Origin: Taeniopygia guttata
Taxonomy: Eukaryota; Chordata; Aves; Passeriformes; Estrildidae
Assembly: GCF_048771995.1 (NCBI RefSeq)
Contig: NC_133034.1
Span: 1,612,001 to 1,676,000 of the forward strand
Length of the DNA stretch: 64,000 bases
Direction of reading: 5' to 3'
Positions 1 through 13,400 of the stretch are shown here, in pieces. The notes under the pieces were generated by a model. That model was not told where the DNA came from. It made no database searches and saw only the letters and a program-made list of their open reading frames with translations. How positions within the stretch are numbered: position 1 is the first letter of the stretch; every line of letters begins with the position of its first letter. A program made the translations under genes and the position numbers.

Positions 1-453
1 ATCAAAACTGTTGAGTAAGATCAGGAGTAAGGTTTTGGAGTTCCTGGTGGACGAGCTGGTATTTTAATCAAGGATCAAAGTGCATTGTGTCAGATAAGAA
101 ACTTTAACCTGTACTGGTTAGAGTTGACTTGTTATTCATGACACAGACACTGCAGGGACATAGAAATTCGACTTTCAGGGTAAAGCCCCTTCTTTGGAAT
201 GCCAGTGTAGGCTCTGCTCTGCCAGCTACAGCTGTCTTTTGTGGCTAGCACAAGTAGTGCTGTCAGCATTTTTAATGGAGGATTTCCTGTTCTCTTCTGT
301 CTAGATTAGAGTTGTAGAAGTATACTTCAGGTAATTCACTTGTAAGACGGTTTTATTATTGTTTATATGTGTGTGTATGTGTTTAGTAACAAAGGCTTCA
401 GTACGTTCATTTATTCCAGTAGTACTTTTCTATTTTGTACTCAGAAGAGAGTG

Positions 454-486
<33 letters not shown>

Positions 487-1285
487 GTAAAAGTAAATTT
501 GTGTAAATATACAGAAGAATGAATGTATTTAGATTCAAGTACCAGATATTTTTGGGGAAGAAACTTTGTCTTGTAAGACATATTTTATCTTTTTGAGAGA
601 GATACACATCAGGTGGGGGTTTTAATGTTTTCAAGTGCTGTATGTATCCCTGCTAGGTGTCAAATTTTATTTCCCATAAAACGCGTGAGGGTGAGACTGT
701 GTTTCTGTATTGTTACAGATCTGAGAATGTCAGGACATGCCAGGTGTGTTGACAGGAACAGGCTGCTGTCTGTAGCCTTGCCTGCTTTGTGTTTGTGGCT
801 CCTGCACTAAGGTGCAGACTTTGGGGTCTGCTTTGCATTTGCAAATTCATTATGGAGTGAATCTGGGTAAAAGCATGTGCAGTCATTGCAGGGCCCTGAG
901 ACATGGGGAGCTGTGTGTCAAACATGTTGTGTGAGAAGGCATTTGGCTTGACAGCATTAATTGGGATAATTGATCCTTGTAAGTCTTGCCCATATGGGGC
1001 ATGTATGCAGTATGTGGCTTTGGATATAATTAATGTACTCTTTAATTTGCTCCTGAAGCGTAAGATGATGATCTTAATGTGAGTTCTTTGATTGCGTATC
1101 TTGTATTTTAAAAGAAATGGAAATACAAGAATTTAAGTTTGTCATGACAAGCTCTAGTTCACCTGCCAAGGATTTTTTATTCCATGTATGAGTACCTTTG
1201 CTATTCTCTCTTGATCTTTGTTGTGTGTTGTTACACAGAGCTCAATTTCTATTTTTGATGTACTTTCTTTCTCCTCCTTTTCCAG
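1..1285 (+). other. CAB39: Presumed 5' intron of CAB39
   Basis: This stretch lies upstream of the first coding exon and ends in a pyrimidine-rich tract with TTTTCCAG at 1278-1285. That fits an acceptor for an exon that begins in 5' UTR. Mammalian CAB39 has distant non-coding first exons, so the promoter is probably outside the window. Apart from a TA microsatellite I see no coding or RNA feature here. Confidence 0.6.
454..488. repeat. (TA)n/(TATG)n microsatellite
   Basis: An uninterrupted run of TA dinucleotides of about 23 nt passes into GTATGTATGTGT. It is an ordinary intronic microsatellite and probably length-polymorphic. Confidence 0.9.
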
Positions 1286-1442
1286 GTAAAGCAGGAGCCA
1301 CAGAAGGAAGACCTTGTGGTTTGCAATCATGCCATTCCCCTTTGGCAAGTCCCACAAGTCTCCTGCAGACATAGTGAAAAACCTGAAGGAGAGCATGGCA
1401 GTTCTAGAAAAACAAGACATCTCTGACAAAAAGGCAGAAAAG
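1286..1442 (+). CDS. CAB39: CAB39 first coding exon (5' UTR 1286-1328, CDS 1329-1442)
   Basis: The acceptor is TTTTCCAG ending at 1285 and the donor is AAG|GTACAG at 1443. It encodes residues 1-38, from [10 protein letters not shown] to DKKAEK. The 43-nt UTR boundary rests on the acceptor-like sequence alone. The coding part is certain. Confidence 0.93.
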
Positions 1443-4400
1443 GTACAGTTGTGATGTTCCAGTTGCTAAACTGTATTTAAAAGTGGGGGAAAGGGGGCAT
1501 TTATAGCTATTGAAACTGAAACAATTAGGAATTATTTTGGTGGCTTATACTCTGATAAAGGTTAATTTATTTACCTTTGAACAGGTGTGTGTCCTCTTGG
1601 TTGGTTGGCTTATGCCACTGGCAGCTGATAATGATACTTAAAATGATTTGGCACTGTGGGACATTGCATTCTTTATTAATGAGCAGCTCACAGCTGTAGA
1701 GTGTTCAGGTGCTTGTGACCACCACAGTGCCTTCACTACTGCACAAGTAGTTCTGTCTCTGATTGTCCATGCAAATCTTTACAGAGCAGAGTGTCTCTTA
1801 CTGAAGCTGAAGAACTTTGTGATTTCATGGATGGAGAATATATATTGACTTTCCTGCCTCTTCTTCAACCTGCAGTAAGATGTGAGAAGTTCCTGTGCTA
1901 GTGCAGTTTCCTTTACAGGGGTGTCTTGTACTTCAGGCTGTGTACCTGTCCCAGTCATTTACTTCTCAACTGGCACTCTGGATTTTACAGCTTGACAGGA
2001 ACTGACCTCGAAGCTGCCTGTGTGCAGCTGCATCCCACTGTGTGAATTGTGTGGCAAAGATTCAGAGGAGCACCCTCCTTGGAGCCTCTCCCAGCATTAT
2101 TGAACTATTAGTGCCATTCTTGGCATCCACAGAGTCCCACAATCTTTTCATGTTCACCTATGTTTTTAAGCAGAGTGTGGCCAACTCTTCTGTAGTCAGT
2201 TTCACCTAGATTTGGCGCTACTACTTCTAAAGATCTTAATTAAATTGCCATTTTAGTTCTGATATTCTTTAATAATTAGCATCTTCTACCCTTTGCCAGA
2301 ATAGTTTCCTCTGATGCTTTTCCTCTCCTATTGGAGAGAAAAATGTTACATTCTGTTCTGTAGGCTTGTGTGAAGGCTGAGAGGATTTTTATTTGCTGCT
2401 GCTTTTTTTCTGTCTCTAACTTCTGCCAGGAAAGGAGGAGTAGGTGCATTCTGAAGAGTCTCTGTTGAGGCACTGCCTCCTTTTTTCTTGGCCTCATTAT
2501 TAGTTCCTGGAGATGTGGCCTGGTCTTAAAAGCTGTGCTTTTTTGTGTCCTCTTTTTGCTGAGACCCCTAATGGGGAACAGACCAGCTCATCCCATGGTG
2601 TGAAACTGTGTCCTGTAGCACATGCCTGTGTTCCTGATGCTGTAGCTGAAGGTTGGTATTACCATTTCTTCTTGCTGGCCTTTAGTTCCATGCCCCCATT
2701 TTTTTGAAAGACCTAATTTCTGTGAGGCTGTTGCTCTGACAAGAAATAATGTGCTAAGCCTGTGTCATACAGCAGGTAACACATTGTGTTTGCTGGAGAA
2801 CAAAGGCAGCCCACAATCACTAGGTTAAGTGTGAATGCAGGGGAATGAGCCTGGGTATGGTACTGCTGTTCCCCATCATCCTTGCTATTCACAAAATGAA
2901 TAAATCCCAACACTCACACCACCAGTGTCCACATCTCATGAGAGATTCATCAGAAAATAGTTGTTTCCTTGGCAAGCCAAGACTTCAGGAAGGTGACTGG
3001 TTATGACTGTTTAGTTCAGGTGGTTTGCTGGAAAAGTTCTTCCATATCTTATGGACCAGTCATCAGATCTTTGAGGGCACAGCTCTGTGAGCAGACATCC
3101 TGAATTTGTGCCCTCTTCCTGTCCAGTCTGTAGAAAAGACTGAAGTGAATTTGGAGCTATAAGACAGGGGTCTGAGCAGTAGCCTGTATTAGAAAAGAAC
3201 AAACATTTCTTCATGCCTATATCTCAGTATTTAGGCATCTTTCTCTCTTTCATTATCCATTTTATTATGATGATCCTTTTTGCTGTGTAAATTTTTGGCC
3301 TCCTTTGGAGAGGAAGTCTGTGCTGGTGGCAGGGTGGGTTCTATGGTTAAATAGAAAAACTCACTCTACATGAAGACAAAAATTGCTGCCTGGTACTAAC
3401 AGAGGAGAAGGATGCAAAAGTTGTTTTTGTTTTATGACTTCTCTTTGTTAGGGATTGGATGTGTTACAATGTGTCTCAGTAATTTTATCATTGTTGCTGT
3501 TTGATCCAGGGTATGCTTTTGCAGCCTGTCATATATCAATGGTGTTTCAGTGCTGGGTCAGCTTGCTAAATACTCAGTACTGGTTATAAGAGTATCCATT
3601 TGGGATAAGGGATTACCTACTTTTCTTACACACTTTCATTTCTTCTAATACCGAGTTTGCTACTATATGGAGAATGCTCTTCGACAATTTTGTTGCACAG
3701 TTGGAAATGCACATTTATAAGAAAATTAGACAAATCATTTTCCCTGGAAGTTGTAAGTGTAATTATGTTTGAGCAGAATTCTTCATTTCTTTCAGTGCTT
3801 AGGCTGAAATTTAAAACTATTGATGTTTTGTGAGCGGAAACTAAAAATCAAAGGAGGTAATAGAGATGTTTAAACCTTGGACAGTGTGTGTTCCTGTCCA
3901 TTCTTTATAATCAAAATGGAAGATATTCTGCAAAGTAAAAGATGTAAAACAATAGTAATGTCTTGTTTAATTATGAAACACTTTGCCCTGTAATACTGGA
4001 AAATTTGTTTTATAATCAAAAATCTGAAATTCACATGTATCCTAGTTACATGTTAATCTAGCTTTTGAGCTTAGTGAAGACTGGAGAAAAATTAACCAGG
4101 TAGTTCAGCAGGTCATTTGAAATGTCCTTCAAGCGTGTGGTGCTCGTCTGGGAGCTGGGCTGGGGCTCACTTCTCCCATCTCCTTCTGTGCCACAGCTCT
4201 GGTTTGCTGGCTGCAGTGCTGTGCTTAGCACAGAGGTCGAGGGTTGCTGTCAGTATTTGGGAAGGGAAATGAGATGTCAGGTGCTTTATAACTGAAATGT
4301 GTTCGTCATTTATGCTGTTTGTTCTCCATTGCTTGTGCTCTCTCAGAAACGGGGGGCTAAAGGGAAGGCAAAGGAAAGCTCCTTTCCTGGAAGCAGGACC

Positions 4401-7400
4401 TACCCTTGATCTATTCCATTAGTTAGTCTTTATTCACATCTCTTCCTCCTCTTGGGCTGATCCCAGCATTTTCTCATAGTACAGTTCACTTGGTGTGTGG
4501 CACACATTTACTGTCGAGCAGGTAAATATTTACTCATGCAATCTAGTTGTTCTTCACTACCTCTGACCTTGGCTTGACCCGGGCCCAGCAGCTCCCTTTG
4601 GGCTGCTGGGTGGTTGTTGGAGCCCTGTTGTTATCCCAGGCAGGCGTGGTTGGCCTCTCTCCTCGATGTCCCAGCTGTGAGATGGCTGCACCACGAGCTG
4701 CTTGGCTCAGCTGTGCCAGGGTGATGCTGTGCCATGTTGCCATAGGTCACATTTCATTCAGGGAGTTAATGCTGTCATTCATAGAGCAGTAAAATCCTAG
4801 ATTTGTTACGCATGTGTGTACAGTTAATCTGTGGTTGAAAGAAGGCTAAAGGTTAAGTGATGTGCCTGGCCTCCAGTGTGGGGCTGTTACTCAAGGGGTA
4901 AAGATGAGCCTTCTTTAGGAAGTGGCAGGTGAGCCCTCGTGCCTCTCTTCTAATTGAACTTAGCTCTTCTCTGCTGTCTCCATGCTAAATGTTTACTGGA
5001 AAATCATACAATCATTTTTGGCCTTTAAATGTGCTACTGCACTGATGAAGTTACCAATACATTTATGGAATTGTGTGTTTTTGTAAGCATTTTGAAATCC
5101 AGCCAATTTAATAGTTATTAAAATGGTGTTTTTTAGTTGTAATAGATACTGCTCTAGATTACTAAAATTATTCACCCAGTACAGGTTCAAAGCTATATCT
5201 GGCTTATCATGCTGATGGATGTTTTCAGTAATAGTGCAGTTTCTGTAACTGCATTATCCATGTGTAGGGAGCCCACAGAGCCACTGGTGTTCCATAGGCC
5301 TGGAGTCTGCCAAGCTCACTGGAAATATTTCAGGACTGGCCATGTGTTCTTTATCTTTTTCTACTGTTCATAAACCCCAAATAATCCAGCTGTACAACTC
5401 TAGATAGAGTATTTGGGGTTTGCACTGCTTACCATTTAAGAAAATACTAAATTTTAGGATATTTCACTGATCTTTCCAGAGACTGGAATAAATCATAGCT
5501 TTGAAGACGTGCAGCTATTCTGGTGTAACAGAATGTGTGACTTCATGGTGTCTGCTTTTATTTTTAAATAGTATCTTCCTGTGCTTCATAAACATAGAGA
5601 AGTAAGAACTTTATCTATTTTCTTTGCTTAACATTTAACTTTTATAGTGTGGCTTGTCCTCAGATGGTATTGATTTTCTGGCACCATTAAATTTTAAATA
5701 TGACTTGCCATGAAATTTTCCTGTAAAATTCAGGTTGCTACTTCTCAGTGTTGAGAGCATATAAATACATATGTTAATACTTTATAAATACAAATTTTAA
5801 CATATAAAATATATACTGTTTTATATATACTTACATAAAATATATACTTATACTCTCTATAAAATATATAGAGAGTATAGATATTCTGGATATGTAAAAT
5901 ACACCCTGGTCATATATTGTACTGGGATACATTTTATATATTTGTATGTATGGTGTCTGATTGTTAGTTACACTTTTGATCATGGGGTTTTTGATGAACC
6001 TCGTTGTGTATTTTGATCTTTCTCTCCAGAGATTTTTTTTCCCCACTTAAAATAGAGCAGTGCATTAGGCAATTTAAATCTCAGTATCTTAAAAAATCTT
6101 GCAAGTAATGCTAGCCAACCTTCTCTTATCTTTCTTGATTCTTTTTGTTTTTAGTGTTTTTTTACTTGGTTCTTCACACTGACATTTAATGTAGCATTAT
6201 ATTTTTCAGTCTAACTATCTAAATTCCATTCTGCATCTGAAATGGCAAAAATAGGTCTGCACATCCTGTATTTGCAAAATGCCTGAGAGTTCATGGAATA
6301 TACAAGAGTAAGGAGGTTCTAGAAATCTGTCAGGGTTTATTTCTAATCCTTTTGATATTGAATTTTAGAAAAGAAGAGAAGAAGTGTAGGGATGTTACAT
6401 TTTATGGAAGTGTTGTGCATTGATAGACACTGGTTACTGATGCAATACTTCCAGAAAAGCTCATCCTTCAGTTTCCAGAAGATACCCAGAAATGTTCGCT
6501 GGAGCGAGGCAAGGCAGGGCTTTGATGTGTGGTGGTCAGGCCCTGCTGCTGGTTGCCTGGAGAGGTGGTGGAGTGTCCATCCATGGAGCTGTTGGGAGTA
6601 TCAGCCTGGTCAGCTTGGCAGGACTGAGGTGGCCCTGCCTCCAGCATCCTGAGGTACCTTCCAGCCTCAGCTGTGCTGCTTCTTAGGGATGTGGTTTAGT
6701 GGCAGCCTTGAGCTTAAGGGACTTTCCCAACCTCAGTGATTCAATGGTTTTGTCTCTAACTACTGCTTTGTGCCATGCCAAGTTCCAGGGAAGCACATGC
6801 AGGTGGTCGTGGCAGTTGTGAAGAGCACTGAAGTTCTCCTGAGTCTTACTGAAGTTCCCAAACTGTATGTTCATGTTGGGCTAGAAGGCTTTTTGGTTTT
6901 TTTAAAGCCCTCAGTGTTTGGAAACAGTGCATTATTTTCTGCCTGGTTTGCAAGCATTTCCATTGCTGGTGTCTGTCTTAGGCTGGTGGTGAAGGGGAGC
7001 CCTCAAATGTGGTTATTAGAGTTGGTTTGGGAGGCTTGTCCTCTTCCCTGGGCTTTTGGTAGGACAAATTCTCCACTTGCCTTCTTAATTACAGGCATGC
7101 CCTCGATACTGCCATTGTTTTAGCCAAAATAGGCAGTTACTTGAGCTGCCTTTCTTCCTCTTTCATCTTGCTTTCTACATTAGTGTGCAGGGACAGACTT
7201 TGCTTCCTCTTCCCTTGGTAGCCATCCATCAAAGATAGCTCTTCATATCTCCATGTCTGACAGATGTTCTTGTTCTTCTACAAAAGAGCTGTTTCCTCTG
7301 AATTTCAGAAAACAATCGTGTGGTGTAATTCTGCTCCAGCATGGTGAGCTGGTGTGTTCCCATTTCACATCTTCAGGAGCTGGCGTGAATTGAAGTGGTC

Positions 7401-10400
7401 TTACTGAGCACCTGCTTCTTGCTGTCTCACCAACAGTGCACAGAAAATCCTTTGGGATTTCAATTGAGGAGGAGACAACTGGGACTAGGAACTGGAGTAA
7501 CAGGAAGAGGGAGGCAGCAGGGAGTGGAAAGTTGTGGAGGAGCTAAAAATGATACAGAGCTTTCTTAAAGGTCATGGAATCCTTGCTTGCATACCTAGCA
7601 AGGCTGGAATGGCTTTAGCTTGAGTGGTGCATGGGTCATGCTGATCCTAAGCCTCTCTGGATAAAAAGCACAAAAGAGAAATCTTTTTACACATCCTTTA
7701 TAATTCTGGCAATTTCCAGAAAGTGGTAATTTTTTCACTTTGTTAATTTTCCGTGAGCTATCAATCATAAATACTTTACATTAAAGTGTATGCATACTTT
7801 GTTGGCAGGTTCATCTAATTACTAAAAATCAGTGCACTTACAAGCCATTCAGACTTTTTAGGCATGTGAAGAACCATTATAATTAAACCAGCTATTTATG
7901 ATGATAATATTCAGCATTTTGCCCCCAAGCTCAGTAAACATATATATTGAAAGGAGTAGTTCTTTTTTTGGTCCAATACAACTATGTTTTAAGATTTAGA
8001 AGTGGGTGTTTAGAAGCATTCTTGTTGATTTATATTTTTTTAGTTTTACTTGTGAGATAACTGTGTTTCCACTGCTAATGGCTGCTCCAGCTCATCATGG
8101 CAACTTTGGAATTCCTCACAAGTGACAAGTCAGACCTGTTTGGCTTCTGTAAAATGGGCTTCAAGCAGGGAAGGATTTTAGACCTTTAATTGTTTTGTTT
8201 TGAGTGTATCTCTTTCTGGGTCTGTCGGCCAGGTTGTTCTTGTGTGCTGAGATAACCTGAAAGTTGAAGTTGGTTCTCTGAGGTTTTGTTTGTTGGAAAG
8301 ACTTCACCCACAGTAACTGGAATGGGAGCCTGGTATTTGGTAAAACCTGATGTGTGCAGAATCTACGGGAGGGATACGTTTGGTGTCTCTGAGCAGTTCC
8401 CTAGGCACAGGCATGAGGCTCCATGTCATGTTTTCCAATCTGATCCCACACAACTGTTTTACAGAATGGAAATTCTGTCAGGTTCTTTTCATCCTATTGC
8501 TGTTCTTTAGGGGATTTTCAAATGAGAAGTTAAAAGGCAGTAAAAAGGAAGAGATTTTTACCTTTGATAACTAAATTGTGTATGTCTTGCCTCTGCTTTT
8601 TATTGTTTGGGTTTGTTTTTTTTTTAATGCCAGTCTCATAACAGTCCTATTTGCAGAAAGACTATCTATTGTTTTTTTTACCAGATTGCCATTTCCTGAT
8701 TATTCCTCCCCCCAGTGGAAGTTTGCAGATGTTAAGAATAAAGGAGTGTGCAGTTAGAAAGACAAATGGCATTGTTCTCTAACTGTATTGTTTTACCATT
8801 TTCTTTAGGCGACGGAGGAGGTCTCAAAAAACCTTGTTGCCATGAAAGAAATCTTGTATGGCACAAATGAAAAGGAGCCCCAAACAGAAGCTGTGGCACA
8901 GCTTGCACAGGAGCTGTACAACAGTGGTCTTCTTAGTACCCTAGTAGCTGACTTGCAGCTCATTGATTTTGAGGTAAGAAAGGAGGTTTGACATTTCGTA
9001 TGTTCTGTAAGTTAAACACATCTGAATTCCTACCACTTTAATTGGTTAAGATTCAGTCTTCAGTTTTTATCTTGTGCTTATGCCACATCCATTAAAGAGA
9101 GACTCTTCCAAGCTGCATAGAAGATGAGCAACTATGAAATATGAAATCTGTGAATGTAAGCATATAAACAGCACAATTTTTAAGCATATATTCTGCAGAT
9201 AAACCTCTAATCTGGTGGTACAGTTCTGTTAAAATTATGGAATAATTCTGAATTGTTGTGTACACAGAAGGGTTATTATCATAATAGAAATCCTGCAGTG
9301 AGCACAAACCTTAATATGACAAGATGTATCTCTATGTTCATCTTGCTACATCAAATTTCTAGGAAGAGTAACAGAATTATTGTAGCATTTATGAAGAAGT
9401 TCACATATATAATTTAAAGCTGTTTTATTAATAGTCCAGTATTTTTCTCTTTTAAAAACAAGTGATGCAACCTTTTTGCTTTTCCTCGTCTTTTTTCTGT
9501 TTATTAAAAATCAAACCCAAGTTTTTATTGATCAATTCAAAATAGCAGTACTTACTTATATTTAAAGGCTCTCCACAAGCCTCTGTGGCATTTGTCACCA
9601 TGTCACGTGGAATAACTTAGCACCATGGAGAAAAATCCTATTTAGGTATGAGATGTTGCAGTACAATTGGATTTTTCTCTTTTCCCTGAGGTCTCACAAG
9701 AAGAGTGTGGTTGTCTAGGAAGGGAGCCAAATCCATGTATCTCACTCCACAGCCTCAACCATAAAGATCATCCCACTTAAGATTGCTTAAAAATGGGATT
9801 GTTCATAAACAAGTTGCTCACAATACAAACACAACAGTTTAAAGTCCTACTGTTGTTTGACATTCCAAAAACAATGGCTTTTTCCCCTGCTCTTTCTTCT
9901 CTCCCCTCCACCCCACCCATAACTCCCTCTGATTTGTATTTAAGTGTAATACAGTGGTATTTTTTTCCCTACCCACACAAGTGTTTATACCATACATAAA
10001 ACATTCTGGCTGTTAAATAAGCACGGAAACCTGGGAAAGCTGAGAGGGAATGCTGAACTGGGATGGCCTTTATTGCTGAAGAAAGGAAATCATGAAATGT
10101 TATCTGGATTCTGCTGACCTCTAGATTGGTATCAGCTTGGTGTTTACAGTTATTAGCAGAGGAACCTTCATTATTTGCTGGTAATGAAGAATGATAACGA
10201 TTTGCACAGGCTTGCTCTCATTAAGGAGAACTGTGCTTTTTATTAAGGGGACATGGAAAGACTGTGAGTTGTTTCCTGCCTGTGGCTCTTCTGCTGCTTT
10301 GTTTCAGGAGGATGTGATCTCTCCCTTGGAGGGAGAACGAGTCATTCATTGCTTTCTAGGCTGGGCCACGTCTGCTTTTTATGTCTGGCAGCTGGCAGAC

Positions 10401-13400
10401 TGTCCAGCTATTGTTGTTACCTAGAATTAATGTCAACACACCTGTGCTCCAGATGTGCTCCAGCTTCCCAGCTGTTACAAAGCCAGTCAGATGTTGCCTT
10501 TGATATCCCAAATATCGGTGTGGGTTTACTGCATTTGAAGCAATTTTCTCATTACTGATGAAAATACATATTTGATTTTCTGGTGGTTTTTAAACTTGAA
10601 GAATGGGTCTGGAATATTTTCTTTCTGCTTTTCTACCACAGCTGCAGGTTATTCAGTGACAAACTAAACGTTTTCCCCTTTCAGTCTCACTTCTGAATAA
10701 GGTTTCTATGTAGAGCAAGAATAGACAGCTTATCAATAGACAGGGACTGTTCATTGTGACACTTTAATTCATTGAATCTGAATTGCTATGGTGAAAACAA
10801 TCCATAGAATAGTAAGAAGTAAAAACTAGAAAAGTAACAAATTTGACGTTTAAATGGAGAAAACTGTAATTGTCCAGCTCTTGTCGTGTGCCCAGGCCTG
10901 TTTAAAGTGTTGCCCTTCCCCTGAACTTACTCTCCAGTAAAGCAGTCAACACAGCCATCTCCTTACCAGTCTTAACACTTACCAGTTATCTCCTTGCTGG
11001 TTTGCAGTGATGGAGATGGTATCCCTGGTGAAACTGGGTTTCTTGTTCTGTTATTTTGGGATTTTTAAAATGAAGAATAAGGAAAAACCCACCCAAACCA
11101 AAAGTGCCTTTTGCCAGGGGAGCTGAATCCTTCTGCTGAGAAGACAATACAAGCACAGTATCCCTCTCACCTCTGGCCGTTGGCACAGGGTTGAGGCCTG
11201 TTGGGGTCACTTGGCAAGGCACAAAAAGTGCCAAAACCTGGCTGAGGGGCAGCTCAGGGATGGGCTCAGAAGGAAATGCTGTCCTTGCTGGGGACTGCGA
11301 GGCGAACACTGCGGCCAGCACTGCGCTGCTGAATGGGAGTTGGTGATTATATTATGTGGAGTTTGAGTAAAGCAATTCCTGCAAACACTGCCCTACTCAT
11401 GTCAGAACAAAGAGTTCTGGTGTTGCTTTGGGCTGGCTTTCAATGGAATTGTAATTGAGAAAACAAGCATTTACAAACAATCTCTTATATCCTGAAAACA
11501 TCACTCCAGCAAAACTGTCCGTGGTAATTCACAAACATGCCATTTGTAAAACTACAGTCCTCCTACATTTTCATAAACATTTCATTTTTTCTCATGGAGT
11601 CCTTTTTACACTGATTAGAAAACAGAAAGAATTTTAAATAATTGATGATGTTTTTAAAATTCTTGCTAGTTAAATAAGCCCTGCATTTTGCTCAAAAGCT
11701 TCCTGGTGTTAGTCAGGAGATTTACAGTGCAGCTAGAGCTTGTCAAGAAACATTATATTCATCTAGGTTTGATGTAGAACATTCGGGGAACCTGTAGGTG
11801 GAGTTGCTTTACAGGCCTTTATTCGCAGGTCCAAGCTTAGTGCAAGCTGACCTGGTCTTTTTGTGGAATAGATTTGATAGCACAAAATCCTGAAGGTGTC
11901 TTTGTGCAGTCCAGAATGGACAGTTAATTGCAGAAATCCAGCTTTTAAATGGTGCATGTGAATGACAGTGGAAGGTGTTTATGTTTATAATCACCTTTTT
12001 GTTAGATGTCTACCAGTTTGTCCTCTTCAGCTGTGGTCCAACAGAAGTAAAAAAAATGTTCTTTATTCAACAAGAACATTTCCAGTTCCTTTTACACTAT
12101 CTGGTGCTATTTTTGTGATTTTTTTTGCGTAATTTTTGCTGAATTCCAGCATCCTGGTCTTATTTATACTTCTGTTGTATGTTGAAAAATGTGAGACTTG
12201 CATTTTAGGTCAGTGGATGATTTCTGTGTGTATTATTATTCATTTATTTATTCCACTTTCATAAGTTGCAGTTCTAAGTTGGATGTTAACACTGCAGTTG
12301 GAAATGCTCTGCACACCCTTAATGCTGGCATTGTGTCCCTAGACAAGGGGCGAGGATAATGGAATGTTGAAGAAAATACACTTCCAGGCAAGAGCACAGT
12401 TAAAAACTGTTATGCTGTTAGCAAAATCAAATATCAAATAAGCCCAGGAGATTGATGCTACATAGAAATACCTGATGGAACATCAACTGGCTTTACTTCT
12501 GTAATGTAAATTCTCCGTGATCTGCCTGCAACGTTGTGTCATGTTTTGAGTGCTTTGGCATATTTGAAATGGGCATAAAGAAAGAGAATCTATTCAAGAT
12601 CAGAGTATGGAGGCTGCCTGAACTGCAGAACCCCGCAGTACGGCTGCACGAGGTGATGAGAATGTTTAATTGTTAACTTGCCTGTGGACTTCCCTATTTT
12701 GTGTTTAACTGCTGATGTTTTTGACAGGGCAAGAAAGATGTTGCGCAAATTTTCAACAACATTCTCAGAAGACAAATTGGTACAAGAACTCCCACAGTTG
12801 AATACATCTGCACTCAACAGAATATCTTATTCATGCTATTAAAAGGGTATGTGCACTGTGAAGCATAAATATGCTTTTACGTGAAGTAAGGGCTTCTTAA
12901 ATGCACAGAGCAGCAGTGAGTACTGACGTGTTTGTTCTTCCTTTGCAATAAGCTTAATTTTATTTTCTTTTTCCTTGGTTTTGGGATCTGTAATTCCCCT
13001 AAGTTAAGGAAAACTTAAGAAATAGAACCCCAACCGTCTACTTTTGCATGAACTGAAAATTGAGAACTGTTAGTACTCTGAAATACTCTTACTGGGCTAG
13101 TAAGATGTTTTCCTTTCAGTATGTTATTTGAGCCTTTTTAAACTATTCTCTTGTGAACTTACTCATCAACAGTTGAAGCCTGTTCTTTTTCCTTGTAACC
13201 ACAGTAATTTCCATTTGCTGGCCTTAGACTTCATAATGGTTTACATTGCTTTATTGACACAAACATACCAACACAAACCTGACCAAAAAAAGAATGATTC
13301 GTGGCATATTGTGTCAGACAGCTTTTTCTTCCTCTCTTCCTGTAATATCTGGCGTGCTGGATATTGGAGGGTCCTGCCATACTGAATACATGTAGAGCTG

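Larger units (their letters stand above)
1443..8808 (+). other. CAB39: CAB39 intron after first coding exon
   Basis: This 7.4-kb AT-rich intron carries an AT-rich low-complexity patch with a perfect hairpin near 5.85 kb and a degraded CR1 fragment at 6550-6688. The short open frames in it match no family I recognise and read as chance. Confidence 0.85.
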
